Source of the DNA: Maea johnstoni
Taxonomy: Eukaryota > Annelida > Polychaeta > Spionida > Magelonidae
Direction: 5' to 3'
DNA: 64,000 nt
Assembly: GCA_963942565.1 (NCBI GenBank)
Contig: CAWWDR010000301.1
Span: forward strand, 1 to 64,000
Shown here: positions 1 to 9,050 of the stretch, piece after piece
Layout: every line of letters starts with the position of its first letter
Numbering within the stretch: position 1 is the first letter of the stretch
Program-made: the position numbers and the translations under genes
The notes under the pieces: generated by a model
What the model was told of the DNA's origin: nothing
Database searches by the model: none
What the model saw: the letters and a program-made list of their open reading frames with translations, nothing else

Positions 1-383
1 GATTCGATTTCCTGCAGAGATTCGAATTCAAATAATCGACTGGTTCTGGATTTCAGTTCGCCCACTGTTTGTTTCCCGCGAAGAAATAAAACGCAGATAA
101 TGGCAGTATGCTGTGCAGAGAACTCAAAAATACGTGAAAAATCTTCTCTGTAACGCAGAGTCTTACCTACGTTTTTCACTTTTTCTATGAGTTTTTTCTC
201 AATTAAAGAATCTATTGAGGAATTCAGATCACTTAACTCCAGGGACATAACGGGAGCCCTGTTGGAACTTTGATTGCAGGCGCTGAGTAGTGAGTTTGCA
301 GTTAAGGGATAATATTCCGGAGTAGTGTTTGCTTTCTCAATAAGGGCGCCGATTATTCTTCTTTCAATATCAGACAATATCAT
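1..383 (-). CDS. YceH/DUF480 family protein (N-terminal part)
   Basis: The minus-strand frame is open from an ATG at 383 to the window edge (127 codons), so only the N-terminal part is visible. It matches the YceH/UPF0502 (DUF480) pattern: an early GALIEKANTTPEYYPLT stretch, then ACNQSSNRAPVMSL, then a winged-helix-like segment. This family has tandem winged-helix domains and no firmly established biochemical role. The C-terminal part lies outside the window. The family match is strong; function is unknown. Confidence 0.85.
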   Translation of the reverse strand, partial: MILSDIERRIIGALIEKANTTPEYYPLTANSLLSACNQSSNRAPVMSLELSDLNSSIDSLIEKKLIEKVKNVGKTLRYREDFSRIFEFSAQHTAIICVLFLRGKQTVGELKSRTSRLFEFESLQEIE

Positions 384-552
384 ATAATTCAATCATAATA
401 CATTTTTTCTATATATTAAAAAGATATAGTGGATTTACACATGTTCAATGTCGATTTATTATCGCTTTGATCTTTTTTAAAGATAGCAAAATAAAATATT
501 CAATCGCTGAGTAGCTAAGCATATGTTAATATTAGCTGACTGGAGGATGCAA

Positions 553-1026
553 ATGGGCGGAAGTTATTTTGATATGAGATCTTTTGATGAAACAGCGACG
601 GAGAGTTCTCGAAGTAAAGAGATTCGTAAAACCAATGTGCTGATTATCGATGATTCAATTCTCGTTGTTAATCAGCTCACAAAGATTCTGGAAAATAATG
701 ATATCCTGATTTCCGGAGTCTCATCTAACGGAACTGATGCCATTAATACATTTGGTGAAAAATTATCTCAAATTGATTTGATTTTATTAGATGATTCTAT
801 TCGCGGCGAAATGGACAGCCTTTCTATTTTGAAAAGAATCCTTGAGCTGAACCACTCTGCATCAGTAATCATGATTTGTCGAATGGGTAGGGAAGAACAT
901 GGAAAACAGGCCGTCGAGATAGGTTCTAAAGGCTGCATTATAAAACCTCTTGAAGAAGGTATAGTGTTAAACACTCTTCAGAAAGTTCTTGATTCTGATC
1001 AGAAGCTTGTTTTACAAAGAAATTAG
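553..1026 (+). CDS. Stand-alone response regulator receiver protein
   Basis: Single CheY-like receiver domain of about 157 aa with no output domain. The acidic pair D33/D34 follows NVLII, the probable phospho-acceptor is D80 (DLILLDD), and the switch lysine is K131 (IIKPL). The position normally holding Ser/Thr in strand 4 is Cys109 (MICRMG), which is unusual and may alter signalling. An ATG exists at 523, but the strong TGGAGG at 541-546 sits 6 bases before the ATG at 553, which I take as the start. About 28 residues precede the domain. No cognate kinase is adjacent; the partner is unknown. Confidence 0.85.
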   Translation: MGGSYFDMRSFDETATESSRSKEIRKTNVLIIDDSILVVNQLTKILENNDILISGVSSNGTDAINTFGEKLSQIDLILLDDSIRGEMDSLSILKRILELNHSASVIMICRMGREEHGKQAVEIGSKGCIIKPLEEGIVLNTLQKVLDSDQKLVLQRN

Positions 1027-1050
1027 ATGCTAAGTAGAAAGGCATTAGGA

Positions 1051-1073
1051 AAAAAATAGGAGAGGGGCTCTCT
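1051..1073 (-). terminator. Rho-independent terminator for the minus-strand URO-D gene
   Basis: Read on the minus strand, GAGAG-CCC-CTCTC is followed by CTATTTTTTT, a short hairpin plus U-run just after the URO-D stop. Confidence 0.55.
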
Positions 1074-1095
1074 AAGGATAAGAAAGCCTCAAAGC

Positions 1096-2273
1096 CTAAT
1101 ACCTGCCGATCTCCTCAGAGAGCGGAACCAGCAATTCCAGTTTCCACGGTTCAGTTCTCGGAGAAACCGAACAAGTCGTACTAAGAATATAAGCGCCGTA
1201 GGGTTTTCCGATATTGATGCGATTTGTTGCGTGTTCTATCACTTCATCTTTTGAATTGCTTTCCAATATTTTAACAGCATTCATATTCCCTTTGACGAAA
1301 ACCTTGTGATCCAGTTCATTCAATGCCGTTTTCAAATCGGAGTTCCCAGAGGCGGCGGATCGAGGGTGTCGATCCCCATGGTTCCCGTATTAATCATTAA
1401 ATCAAGACGGTCTCCTATGCTGCCGCATGTATGGGTATACACTGGTTTGCCTGTACTCTTAATAGCATCTGTCAGCTGTTTTTCATAGGGAACGACAAAC
1501 TCGGTATACATCTCTCGGGAGAGGAAGGGCCCTCCGGCAAATGCTGATGATATGAGAACGGCATCAACGTCTTCTCTGCCGATTTTTAATCCCTGTTTTA
1601 CTGTTAAAGCTGTCATATATTCCATGATTTTATGGGCTTTATCAGGATCGATGAGTAGACTCATAAGAGCTTCCTCATATCCCAGAAGTTCTACATAATG
1701 AGTAAAAGGAGAGTATAACTCACCATGAACTGAAGTCTCATTTCTTACTTGGGATTTTACATCTCTTATAGTATTGAAAAGAAAATCGGGAGTTTCTCCG
1801 GGAGCTAAATTATTTGTCAGCTCGGGAATATTGGGCATGTGATAAATATTCCAGAAATACCCATTAATCTCGTGTATGGAATCAAGATCATTGACATCGA
1901 AAGTTTCGAAATCAGCTCTGTCGAGGGGCTGTCTGTCAGCTTTATAGTGATTGGCATTATCATCGGGAGGGATGACGGTTATCTCTCCGTTTTTCCATGT
2001 GATGACAGTATCGTCATTTTCCTTTTCGACGGATCGGACATGGTCCAGGAGAGCTTCGGGCATACCCCATATGTTTATGAGTATTCCGTCGAACCGGTAT
2101 CGTTTTTGAACCTGGACCAAAGCATGGGCAAATCCTTCACTCGTAAACCATATTTTATAAGGCTCGATGTCGGTATTCAAAAAATAGTGGCCTATAGCCA
2201 ATTGGCACATAACGGGAACTCTGTCCGCCTTTTTGTGCGCCATGGCTAAATCCATACGCTCTTTTCCGTTCAT
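1096..2273 (-). pseudogene. URO-D/MtaA superfamily protein, frameshifted
   Basis: Two minus-strand frames form one URO-D-family protein of about 390 aa. The upstream frame (1332-2273) carries the N-terminal NGKERM start and the zinc-type HTCG motif. It ends prematurely after LDPPPLGTP, and the rest (NELDHKVFVKGNMNAV onward) continues in another frame to 1096. Losing one C from a CCC near 1345 would explain the break. This copy keeps a Cys in the C-terminal ligand position (STTCSVSP), as in MtaA/MtbA methyltransferases, unlike its paralogs here. The start is supported by GAGGAGAA upstream of the ATG at 2273. Methyl transfer is inferred from family; true haem-pathway HemE is unlikely. The frameshift could be real or a sequencing error. 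Confidence 0.8.
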
Positions 2274-2349
2274 TATACATTCTCCTCGGTTATTCTTAAT
2301 TCATCTCAAATCCAGTGTATTTTTAAAATTTAAATTTGCATAGTTACCG

Positions 2350-2422
2350 CAGTACTTAGTTCAGTACTGTTTTTTTCCATTTACAAACTTCATAATATTA
2401 AATAAACTTGTCCTACAAGTTT
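2350..2422. promoter_or_regulatory. Divergent promoter region with a GntR-type operator
   Basis: Between two divergent URO-D genes lie two dyads. CAGTACT-N6-AGTACTG is at 2350-2369. A perfect AAACTTGT-CCT-ACAAGTTT is at 2404-2422, matching the GntR-family consensus of GT and AC half-sites. TAATAT at 2393-2398 could be the -10 for the plus-strand gene, placing the second dyad over the initiation region. The GntR regulator at 3509-4126 is the natural candidate to bind it (inference). Confidence 0.55.
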
Positions 2423-2445
2423 AAGCTTTTAAGGAGAATTAGTCT

Positions 2446-3516
2446 ATGACATCGAAAGAAAGAGTTATGAAATCGATGAATGGTGAGAAAATCGACCATG
2501 TCCCCCTGTTCTACAGAGATGTTCCCGAAGTTGAAAAGAGGTTGAAAAAAGATCTGGGACTGAAAACGAGAGATGAAATATTGGAGTATTTCCAGGTAGA
2601 TTTCCGATGGATCAGCCCTGCCTATATCGGACCGGACCTGGGAGATCCCGCTTCGGGCAAGAAAAAGAATATCTTTGGTGTTGAGTTTATCAAATGCAAT
2701 TCCGGAGGACATGGTGTCTATTGGGAGCCAATAAAGTTTCCCTTGTCAGAAGTGGAAGATCCTGCTGAACTTGAAGATTACCAGTGGCCGAAAGTGGAAT
2801 GGTTCGATTTTTCCGTTCTGGAAGAACAGCTGGATCGATATAAGGATTATGCCATAATGACGGCACCCGGCGAAGCCACGTCACCCGGCGTTCTCGCTTC
2901 TATACAGGATCTTTTCGGCATGGAAAAGACATTGATGGATATGTATATCAACCCTCAATTATGGAAAAAAACAGTAGATAAAATTCTCGAATTCAACTTA
3001 TCGTTTATCGAAAAATTGTATGAGGTCGCCGGTGACAGGATAGATTTTTACCGAATAGGCGAGGACTACGGTACCCAGAGAGGATTGCTATTCGGACCGG
3101 ATCAATGGAAAGAATTCATCCAGCCAACCTTAAGGGAAATGATAGCGATTCCTAAAAAATACGGTTCCTCATACTACCATCACACTTGCGGAGGAGTGCG
3201 CGAGCTTATTCCCCTATTGATAGAAACCGGTGTCGATGTTATGGATCCCATACAGATTCTGGCAGACGGCATGAATCCTGCCGATTTGAAAAAGGAGTTT
3301 GGTAAGCAGCTTTGTTTTTCCGGTGGGATCGATGAACAGCAGATCCTCCCCAAGGGGACTCCCGAAGAAGTAAAAAGGGAAGTATTCAGAATGCTCGATA
3401 CACTGGGACCCGGTGGTGGTTATTTTCTAGGGTCGACTCATAATTTTCAGGATGATATACCGACGGAGAATAAAAAAGCCATGTATTCCGCCGGTCTGGA
3501 GTGGGAACCTAAGTGA
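2446..3516 (+). CDS. URO-D/MtaA superfamily protein
   Basis: Protein of 356 aa with the URO-D TIM-barrel signature: N-terminal TSKERVMKSMNGEKIDHVP, a mid-protein segment typical of the family, HTCGG at H246-C248, and a C-terminal GSTHNFQDDIP with H332. In MtaA/MtbA/CmuA methyltransferases zinc is held by H-x-C plus a distal Cys. Here the distal position appears to be His. AAGGAGAA precedes the ATG. It is divergent from the frameshifted paralog and convergent with the GntR gene, overlapping it by 8 bases. Methyl transfer from a methylated substrate to a thiol or corrinoid is the family-based guess; the substrate is unknown. Confidence 0.8.
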   Translation: MTSKERVMKSMNGEKIDHVPLFYRDVPEVEKRLKKDLGLKTRDEILEYFQVDFRWISPAYIGPDLGDPASGKKKNIFGVEFIKCNSGGHGVYWEPIKFPLSEVEDPAELEDYQWPKVEWFDFSVLEEQLDRYKDYAIMTAPGEATSPGVLASIQDLFGMEKTLMDMYINPQLWKKTVDKILEFNLSFIEKLYEVAGDRIDFYRIGEDYGTQRGLLFGPDQWKEFIQPTLREMIAIPKKYGSSYYHHTCGGVRELIPLLIETGVDVMDPIQILADGMNPADLKKEFGKQLCFSGGIDEQQILPKGTPEEVKREVFRMLDTLGPGGGYFLGSTHNFQDDIPTENKKAMYSAGLEWEPK

Positions 3517-4126
3517 GAAAATCAATTTTACTGCATATCAGTTGTTCCAGCCAATCGGGACCGGTTTTATCCCTATCCAGAATGATTCTTATTATATTCT
3601 GATGCTCAGATAAAGTTTCTTCGATTACAGAAGGTGATACAATAGGCTGAAACAAACCCGTCTCTTCGAGGGGAAGCTGGTCGAAAACCTGCATCAGCCT
3701 GTGATTTTTTGTTAGAGTTATGAGTTCCTTATGAAAATTCTGATGTGCCGTTTGAAAGATATGAACGTCGAAAGGCTCCGATTCGGCAGTTTTGTTCATC
3801 AAATCATGATTTTTCTTTAATGCAGTTACATCAGCAATCGTTTTTTTGCTAATTATATTTCTAAGGGCTGTTCGCTCCAGAGCAGCCCGGACTTCTAGGG
3901 TTTCTACATAATCAATTGGTTTTTTCTGACGAATATAACTTCCGGATTTTGGTCTGATCTCCATAAATCCCTCTGCAGCCAGTCGGGCAAAAGTCTCTCT
4001 TACAGTACCTCTGGAAACATTCCATTCTCTGCATACGGCGGATTCCGATATTTTCTGTCCCGGATAATACTGATTCTCTCTTAATGCCTTGATAAAATGC
4101 TCGTATAGCTGGTCAGATTTTTTCAT
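3509..4126 (-). CDS. GntR family transcriptional regulator (FCD-type)
   Basis: 205 aa. An N-terminal winged helix (about residues 5-70, with SESAVCREWNVSRGTVRETFARLAAEGF) is followed by an all-helical FCD/FadR-like effector domain with family histidines (HQNFHKEL). FCD regulators usually bind small acids or sugar derivatives and repress adjacent catabolic genes. The likely target is the dyad at 2404-2422 before the neighbouring URO-D gene. Its 3' end overlaps the convergent URO-D gene by 8 bases. The effector is unknown. Confidence 0.85.
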   Translation of the reverse strand: MKKSDQLYEHFIKALRENQYYPGQKISESAVCREWNVSRGTVRETFARLAAEGFMEIRPKSGSYIRQKKPIDYVETLEVRAALERTALRNIISKKTIADVTALKKNHDLMNKTAESEPFDVHIFQTAHQNFHKELITLTKNHRLMQVFDQLPLEETGLFQPIVSPSVIEETLSEHQNIIRIILDRDKTGPDWLEQLICSKIDFLT

Positions 4127-4198
4127 ATTGATTTCAGAATAAACAGATATGGATCAATAGGCAAGAGGTAGTGAAAATAGGCATTTTTATTAAGCTAA

Positions 4199-4975
4199 TC
4201 AACCAAAGAATGTATTCCGCCGTCTGTATCTTCCGGGACTTATTCCGTAATGCCTGGAAAATGCCCGGTTGAAATGAGACACTTCGCTATAGCCGCATTG
4301 GCTTGCAATTTCTTTAATGGGAGTTACAGTTTCTGTTAATGTCTGAGCCGCTTTCTCCATCCTGAGATCTAGAAAAAATCTTATGGGCGCCATACCTGTT
4401 TCCCTTTGAAACAACACCCGGAAACGGCTTGGAGAATATCCCGCCCATTGTGCAATGTCTTCGATGGATGGAGCTCTTTCCAAATGTGCCAGATATCTGT
4501 TTTTCAATTCCACCCGGAGAATGTTTGTCCTATTGTCGTTTGTTCTTTCGGATACAAACTTTTCCACTATTAATTCAAGCAATAATTCCTGTTTTCTGCT
4601 AATAGCATTATTGTCATCATATATACTCATTAGTTCCTGTATATGATTATTAATAGTATTTTCATTGCTTTCTATATGATGGAAGATGCTGTGGAATCGA
4701 TTCAGAGACTTATAAACGGTGCTGTCAATTTCGGGAACAAAATATTGAACAGATGCTGTAGTAAGTGAATTGTAATTCTGAATCCTGAATTCTGTTCCCG
4801 GAGGAATCAAAGCGGATTGACCTGGTGTTAAGTCAATATTTTTATTCTTAAATAACAGCTTTAATTTTCCACTGTGGATATGAAGGAGGTCCCAATGGAA
4901 CCAGGAAATAGGGTTGGAGTAATAGCTTTGTGAAAAGCTCCCATATTTGCTTTTCAACATTGTAAACGAGTGCAC
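4199..4975 (-). CDS. AraC family transcriptional regulator
   Basis: 258 aa. An N-terminal cupin-like sensing part (PGQSALIPPGTEF) precedes two C-terminal helix-turn-helix motifs (SIEDIAQWAGYSPSRFRVLF and IKEIASQCGYSEVSHFNRAF), ending in the classical GISPGRYRR. The start is a GTG at 4975, supported by AAGGAA 5 bases upstream; an internal ATG at 4960 is the alternative. It is divergent from the URO-D gene at 5153, with an AT-rich 177-base spacer, so it probably controls that gene and the following YhcH gene. Confidence 0.85.
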   Translation of the reverse strand: MHSFTMLKSKYGSFSQSYYSNPISWFHWDLLHIHSGKLKLLFKNKNIDLTPGQSALIPPGTEFRIQNYNSLTTASVQYFVPEIDSTVYKSLNRFHSIFHHIESNENTINNHIQELMSIYDDNNAISRKQELLLELIVEKFVSERTNDNRTNILRVELKNRYLAHLERAPSIEDIAQWAGYSPSRFRVLFQRETGMAPIRFFLDLRMEKAAQTLTETVTPIKEIASQCGYSEVSHFNRAFSRHYGISPGRYRRRNTFFG

Positions 4976-5152
4976 TGTAATTCCTTATTCAATAATATGT
5001 CATATGTATGATATATTCATTATTGATATATTTATATGTCTGAAATATGTTAAAATGGTATTATGTAGTTGAAAATGGTAAAAATTAACCAATAGAGTTA
5101 ATCTTGAATATGAGATAATGATCAACAGATAAAAGATCTGGAGAAAAATCAT

Positions 5153-6292
5153 ATGACATCAAAAGAACGAGTAAAAGCGGCGATAAACTGGGAGAAACCA
5201 GACAGGATTCCAGTTCATGAAGATTTCTGGACTGATACCCCCGATGTGTGGGTCAAACAGGGATTTCCCGATAATGTGTTAATCTATCCTCCACTTCCGG
5301 GAGATTCAAAAAATCAATCGATAGATGAATATTATAATTTTGATATTGCTGTCATGTACCTCGATTGTTCACCCAGGTATGAACAGAAGATTTTGTTCCA
5401 TAAAGGTGAAAACTACACATATGAAGATCGATACGGATATACAGCGGAAAAACCATGGCAGAAATCGGGATCAATCCACTATGTTTCTGTAAAGACCAGG
5501 GATCAGGAGACTTGGAATAAAGACAAAAGAAAATGGGTATTATCAGAAAATCCAGAAGACCAGGCAAGAATTGACGATTCCAATTATTTTGAACATTTCG
5601 ATGATTACCCCAGTTGGACTGGTGCCCGAAAAAAGTACGATGTCATGAAAAAGAATGAAAGATATATACTCTTTAAAAACTATGGTCCATGGGAAGCAAC
5701 CTGGAGACATCGGGATTTTTCTAATCTGTTAATGGATATTGCTCTTGAACCGGAATGGGTTATAGAAATGGGACGAACTCATTTGAACCTGACATTGGAT
5801 GTTTTAAAAAAATGTATATCTGAAGGGATGAAGCCAGACGGATATTTCATGGTTGATGACCTCGGTGGAAGTACAGGTCCCTTAATGTCACCCGACATGT
5901 GGAGCTCAACATACAAAGATATGGTAAAAGAGCTGGGAGACTTCCTGAAAGAAAATGAAATTGACTTCTGGATGCACAGTTGTGGAAATGCCGAACCAAT
6001 GTATGATGACCTTATCGATTGCGGAGTCAAGGTTATGAACCCTATGCAAGTCGCTGCCGGACTGGATATTTGCACAATGAAAGAGAAATATAAAAACCGT
6101 TTAGCATTTTATGGGAATATCAATGCCCATATTCTCGATAAAAAATGGGATCTTCTACATGATGAGCTTGAGTCCAGAATTGCCATGTTTTCCGACGGTG
6201 GATGGATCTGTCACACAGATCATTCAATACCTCCAACTATGCCTTTGAAACAATTTGAGAAGATGATAGATATGGTTCGTTCCGGGAATTAA
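5153..6292 (+). CDS. URO-D/MtaA superfamily protein
   Basis: 379 aa, opening with the same TSKERVKAAINWEKPDRIPVHEDFW pattern as its paralogs. It has an MHSCGNAEPMYDDLI zinc-type motif at about residue 280 and a distal HTDHSIPP carrying His where characterised methyltransferases use Cys. AGATCTGGAGAAAAATC precedes the ATG. It is divergent from an AraC regulator and followed after 80 bases by a YhcH-family gene, which again links this family to sugar metabolism. Specific substrate unknown. Confidence 0.8.
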   Translation: MTSKERVKAAINWEKPDRIPVHEDFWTDTPDVWVKQGFPDNVLIYPPLPGDSKNQSIDEYYNFDIAVMYLDCSPRYEQKILFHKGENYTYEDRYGYTAEKPWQKSGSIHYVSVKTRDQETWNKDKRKWVLSENPEDQARIDDSNYFEHFDDYPSWTGARKKYDVMKKNERYILFKNYGPWEATWRHRDFSNLLMDIALEPEWVIEMGRTHLNLTLDVLKKCISEGMKPDGYFMVDDLGGSTGPLMSPDMWSSTYKDMVKELGDFLKENEIDFWMHSCGNAEPMYDDLIDCGVKVMNPMQVAAGLDICTMKEKYKNRLAFYGNINAHILDKKWDLLHDELESRIAMFSDGGWICHTDHSIPPTMPLKQFEKMIDMVRSGN

Positions 6293-6372
6293 TTTTTTAG
6301 CACCAGGGTGCTGATTATTACTGTGTAAATCTGTTACAATAAAAAACACCGGATATTAAGGATGAAAAACTG

Positions 6373-6825
6373 ATGATTTACGATGAAATAATACATGCTG
6401 AAACGTATACAGGAATTTCTGATAATGTTGATAATGCACTCAAACTTCTCGGATCTATTGATATATCAAAACTGTCTCAGGGTAGAAATGAAATAGACGG
6501 TGATAATCTTTTTATAATGATGTTTGACTATGAAACAATCGATGCCTCCGATGCCGTATATGAAGCACATAAAAGATACATCGATATACAACTTGTTGTA
6601 AAAGGAAAAGAGGTCATTCGATGTTATCCCAAGTCTTTACCCACGGTTGTCAAACCCTATGATGAAGAGGCAGATGTGGAACTCTACAGCTTAAATGATG
6701 GATTGGATGTTGTTCTGAAGCCGGGAGTCTTTGTCATGCTGATGCCAGAGGAAGTTCACGCTCCCAAAATAACGGGAGCCGAACAATCGGATGTCACTAA
6801 AATTGTGGTGAAGATCAAGATCTAA
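6373..6825 (+). CDS. YhcH/YjgK/YiaL (DUF386) family protein
   Basis: 150 aa cupin-fold protein. It shows the family features AHKRYIDIQLVVKGKE and a C-terminal MPEEVHAPKI with a metal-binding His. Members (YhcH of the nan operon, YiaL, EbgC) occur in sugar-acid and sialic-acid operons and are thought to act on sugar anomers or as accessory sugar enzymes. Here it follows a URO-D gene, supporting a carbohydrate role for that neighbour. The length is normal for the family. The exact reaction is not known. Confidence 0.85.
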   Translation: MIYDEIIHAETYTGISDNVDNALKLLGSIDISKLSQGRNEIDGDNLFIMMFDYETIDASDAVYEAHKRYIDIQLVVKGKEVIRCYPKSLPTVVKPYDEEADVELYSLNDGLDVVLKPGVFVMLMPEEVHAPKITGAEQSDVTKIVVKIKI

Positions 6826-8187
6826 TTAGGTTTCAACTTTAACTTTCAGCCATCGTTTGCTTAAATATCCCCAGTGGAGAGCTAATGAGTGAAAGACCTG
6901 GTAGAGACCGAATCCCAGCCATACCAGATAGTAGTTGCCGGGAAAAAGAAAGTTCATCAGAAATGAGAATCCTATAATAAAAACCCAATTGTTCACAATC
7001 TCGCTTTTCAGGACAAACTTCGCCCATCCATTGTTGACGAAAATCAACTCGAAAGAAAAGCCGATTATCTCAATAAGATAAAAAACTGAGAAGAAGCGCA
7101 GGGCTTTGCTAATGGTGAATAGGGTCTCCTGCCGGTTGCTAAAAGCTTTCGCCATAGTTTCCGGGATAAAAAAGAAAAAACAGAAGGCTAGAACTCCAAT
7201 AACCAGTCCTATGGCATAGTTAATTCGGACGATGGCATCAGCTTTTTTCTGATCGGAAGCTCCCAGGGCATTACCAACGAGAATAGCTCCGGCATGAGCG
7301 AAACCTCCCACAATCGTTTTATTAATTCGGAAAACACTGAAGGCGACATGAATGGCTGCCAGGTACATTGCTCCGTGATCTTCAACCATTGATTCATATA
7401 TGAGCAGTACTACAAAAGCCATAGAGTTTTGAAGAGCCATGGGAAAGGCCAGGCGAAGAATATTCTTAATAAGAGACAAATCTATCATTCTAAAGTGAAG
7501 AGCACCGTATCTTCTGAAATACTTATCAATGGAGAAGACAATAAGCATGAAGATCAATGCTATAATCTGACTGATCACTGTCCCCCATGCCGCGCCCTCA
7601 ATCCCCATAGCGGGGAATCCGAGTTTTCCAAAAATGAGTATGTAGTTCAATAATATATTCAGACTGTTTGAGAGTAGACTGGCGAACATTACATAGCCGG
7701 CTTTATGAGCGGAGCTTAAAAAACGCTGTAACACCATGGAGAGCCCGAAGGGGATAAAGGCCCATCTCATAATGTCTATATACTGAAGAGCCAGGGCTGC
7801 TACTTCAGTGTCTTCAATGAGACGGGGAATAAAAAAATATGCCGAGAAGGAACCGCCGATGGCGATAAAAGCCACTGCCAGAGCTGTTAAAAGACCATTA
7901 TCAAGCACCTGTCCGATAGAATTGAAACTGCTATTTTCTTTGAGGCTTTCCTCTCCTGCCCGTCGGGTCGATATGGCCTGAACGCCGCTTCCCAAAGGCC
8001 AGAGAAAAGTGTTGAAGATCCACACGAACATACCCGCCACGGCCACCGCCGCCAGTTCGCTGCTTCCCTCTCTGTAGTGCCCCAGCATCATCGAGTCGGT
8101 GACATTGTGAAAATAATGGCTAAGCCGTCCGGCCAGAAGAGGAAATCCGAGTGTCAGAATAGTTTTAAGTTCAGTGTTTTTCTTCAT
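6826..8187 (-). CDS. MATE family efflux transporter
   Basis: Multidrug/Na+ antiporter-type membrane protein of about 453 aa with 12 predicted hydrophobic segments. MATE features include LTLGFPLLAGRLSHYFHNVTDSMMLGHY at the N-terminus (broken here only by family variation) and WGTVISQIIALIFM in the middle. I place the start at the ATG at 8187 because it lies just before the first helix. The open frame extends to a TTG at 8259 with no visible ribosome site. Likely exports organic cations or drugs; substrate unknown. It stands alone, convergent with the YhcH gene. Confidence 0.85.
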   Translation of the reverse strand: MKKNTELKTILTLGFPLLAGRLSHYFHNVTDSMMLGHYREGSSELAAVAVAGMFVWIFNTFLWPLGSGVQAISTRRAGEESLKENSSFNSIGQVLDNGLLTALAVAFIAIGGSFSAYFFIPRLIEDTEVAALALQYIDIMRWAFIPFGLSMVLQRFLSSAHKAGYVMFASLLSNSLNILLNYILIFGKLGFPAMGIEGAAWGTVISQIIALIFMLIVFSIDKYFRRYGALHFRMIDLSLIKNILRLAFPMALQNSMAFVVLLIYESMVEDHGAMYLAAIHVAFSVFRINKTIVGGFAHAGAILVGNALGASDQKKADAIVRINYAIGLVIGVLAFCFFFFIPETMAKAFSNRQETLFTISKALRFFSVFYLIEIIGFSFELIFVNNGWAKFVLKSEIVNNWVFIIGFSFLMNFLFPGNYYLVWLGFGLYQVFHSLALHWGYLSKRWLKVKVET

Positions 8188-8324
8188 CCATACTTTGTAC
8201 TCTTTTATGGGAGTGGGGGCAATAGGGGTTTCCCGTTCAATTTCCCCCTTAGGCGACAAGTCATAGTTTTTTACTTTGTATTCTCATTGTGGTTCTCTAA
8301 TGAATTATGAAATTTGATATTATA

Positions 8325-8353
8325 TTGAATTAGACATATTTTTGAGGTATAAT
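8325..8353 (+). promoter_or_regulatory. Promoter of the VapBC-type module
   Basis: TTGAAT at 8325-8330 and TATAAT at 8348-8353, 17 bases apart, just upstream of the antitoxin gene. Confidence 0.6.
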
Positions 8354-8374
8354 TATGAGGCATAGAGGCAAAAC

Positions 8375-8626
8375 GTGAGTCAGATTACAGTTAGACAAAT
8401 TCCTGAAACTCTTGATAAACAATTGAGAAGTCTTGCAAGAAAAAACAAAACCAGTTTGAACAAGGTTGTATTGTCAATTCTAATGAAGAGTCTTGGAATT
8501 TCATCCAGTTCTGCTAAAAAACGAGATTTGTCTGGTTTGTGTGGAACATGGAATAAGAGTGAATATGATGAATTTCTTAAAAACACAGATAGTTTTGATC
8601 AGATTGATCAGGAAATCTGGAAATGA
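8375..8626 (+). CDS. Ribbon-helix-helix antitoxin (FitA/VapB-like)
   Basis: 83 aa. The N-terminal ribbon-helix-helix (SQITVRQIPETLDKQLRSLARKNKTSLNKVV) should form a DNA-binding dimer. The C-terminal acidic segment (LSGLCGTWNKSEYDEF...) resembles the toxin-wrapping tail of FitA-like antitoxins. The GTG start at 8375 has AGAGG 6 bases upstream. It overlaps the PIN-domain gene by 4 bases (ATGA), the usual toxin-antitoxin arrangement, and probably autoregulates the pair. Confidence 0.85.
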   Translation: MSQITVRQIPETLDKQLRSLARKNKTSLNKVVLSILMKSLGISSSSAKKRDLSGLCGTWNKSEYDEFLKNTDSFDQIDQEIWK

Positions 8627-9012
8627 AATTATGTCTTGATACGAACGCCTATTCTGCATTTAAAAATGGGAACCGAAATGTAATGAATATTCTGGAAAAT
8701 GCAGATGAAGTATTTATCCCTGCGACTGTTCTGGGAGAGTTGTATTCAGGGTTTCAGATTGGAAGCCTGACAGAAAAGAATCTGTTGGAATTAGATGATT
8801 TCCTCTCTAAACCGGGAATTTCCGTTATTGCTATTGATAAAGATATTTCATTCCGATACGGCTTTATTGTTAAGGATCTCCGGAAGCAGGGAACGCCCAT
8901 CCCGACAAATGATATCTGGATAGCAGCAGCAAATATGGAGAAAGGAGCTTTGCTTTTAAGTCGTGATAAACATTTCTCAAACATTCCTGGTTTGATGGTT
9001 CTGGATTTTTAG
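8623..9012 (+). CDS. vapC: PIN-domain ribonuclease toxin (VapC/FitB-like)
   Basis: 129 aa PIN domain with the acidic metal-binding residues in place: D6 (CLDTN), E39 (GELYSG), D97 (TNDIWIAA) and D115 (SRDKHF). The length is normal and the gene looks whole. Family knowledge: such nucleases cut RNA and are inhibited by the co-encoded antitoxin. Its start overlaps the antitoxin stop by 4 bases. The RNA target cannot be told from sequence. Confidence 0.88.
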   Translation: MKLCLDTNAYSAFKNGNRNVMNILENADEVFIPATVLGELYSGFQIGSLTEKNLLELDDFLSKPGISVIAIDKDISFRYGFIVKDLRKQGTPIPTNDIWIAAANMEKGALLLSRDKHFSNIPGLMVLDF

Positions 9013-9050
9013 GGTTTCTGTACAATTATACGCTAAGTCAGGAACAATAG

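Noticed and set aside
6299-6312. Hairpin AGCAC-CAGG-GTGCT after the 5153 URO-D gene as a terminator
   Set aside because: Short stem without a U-run; YhcH is probably transcribed through it.
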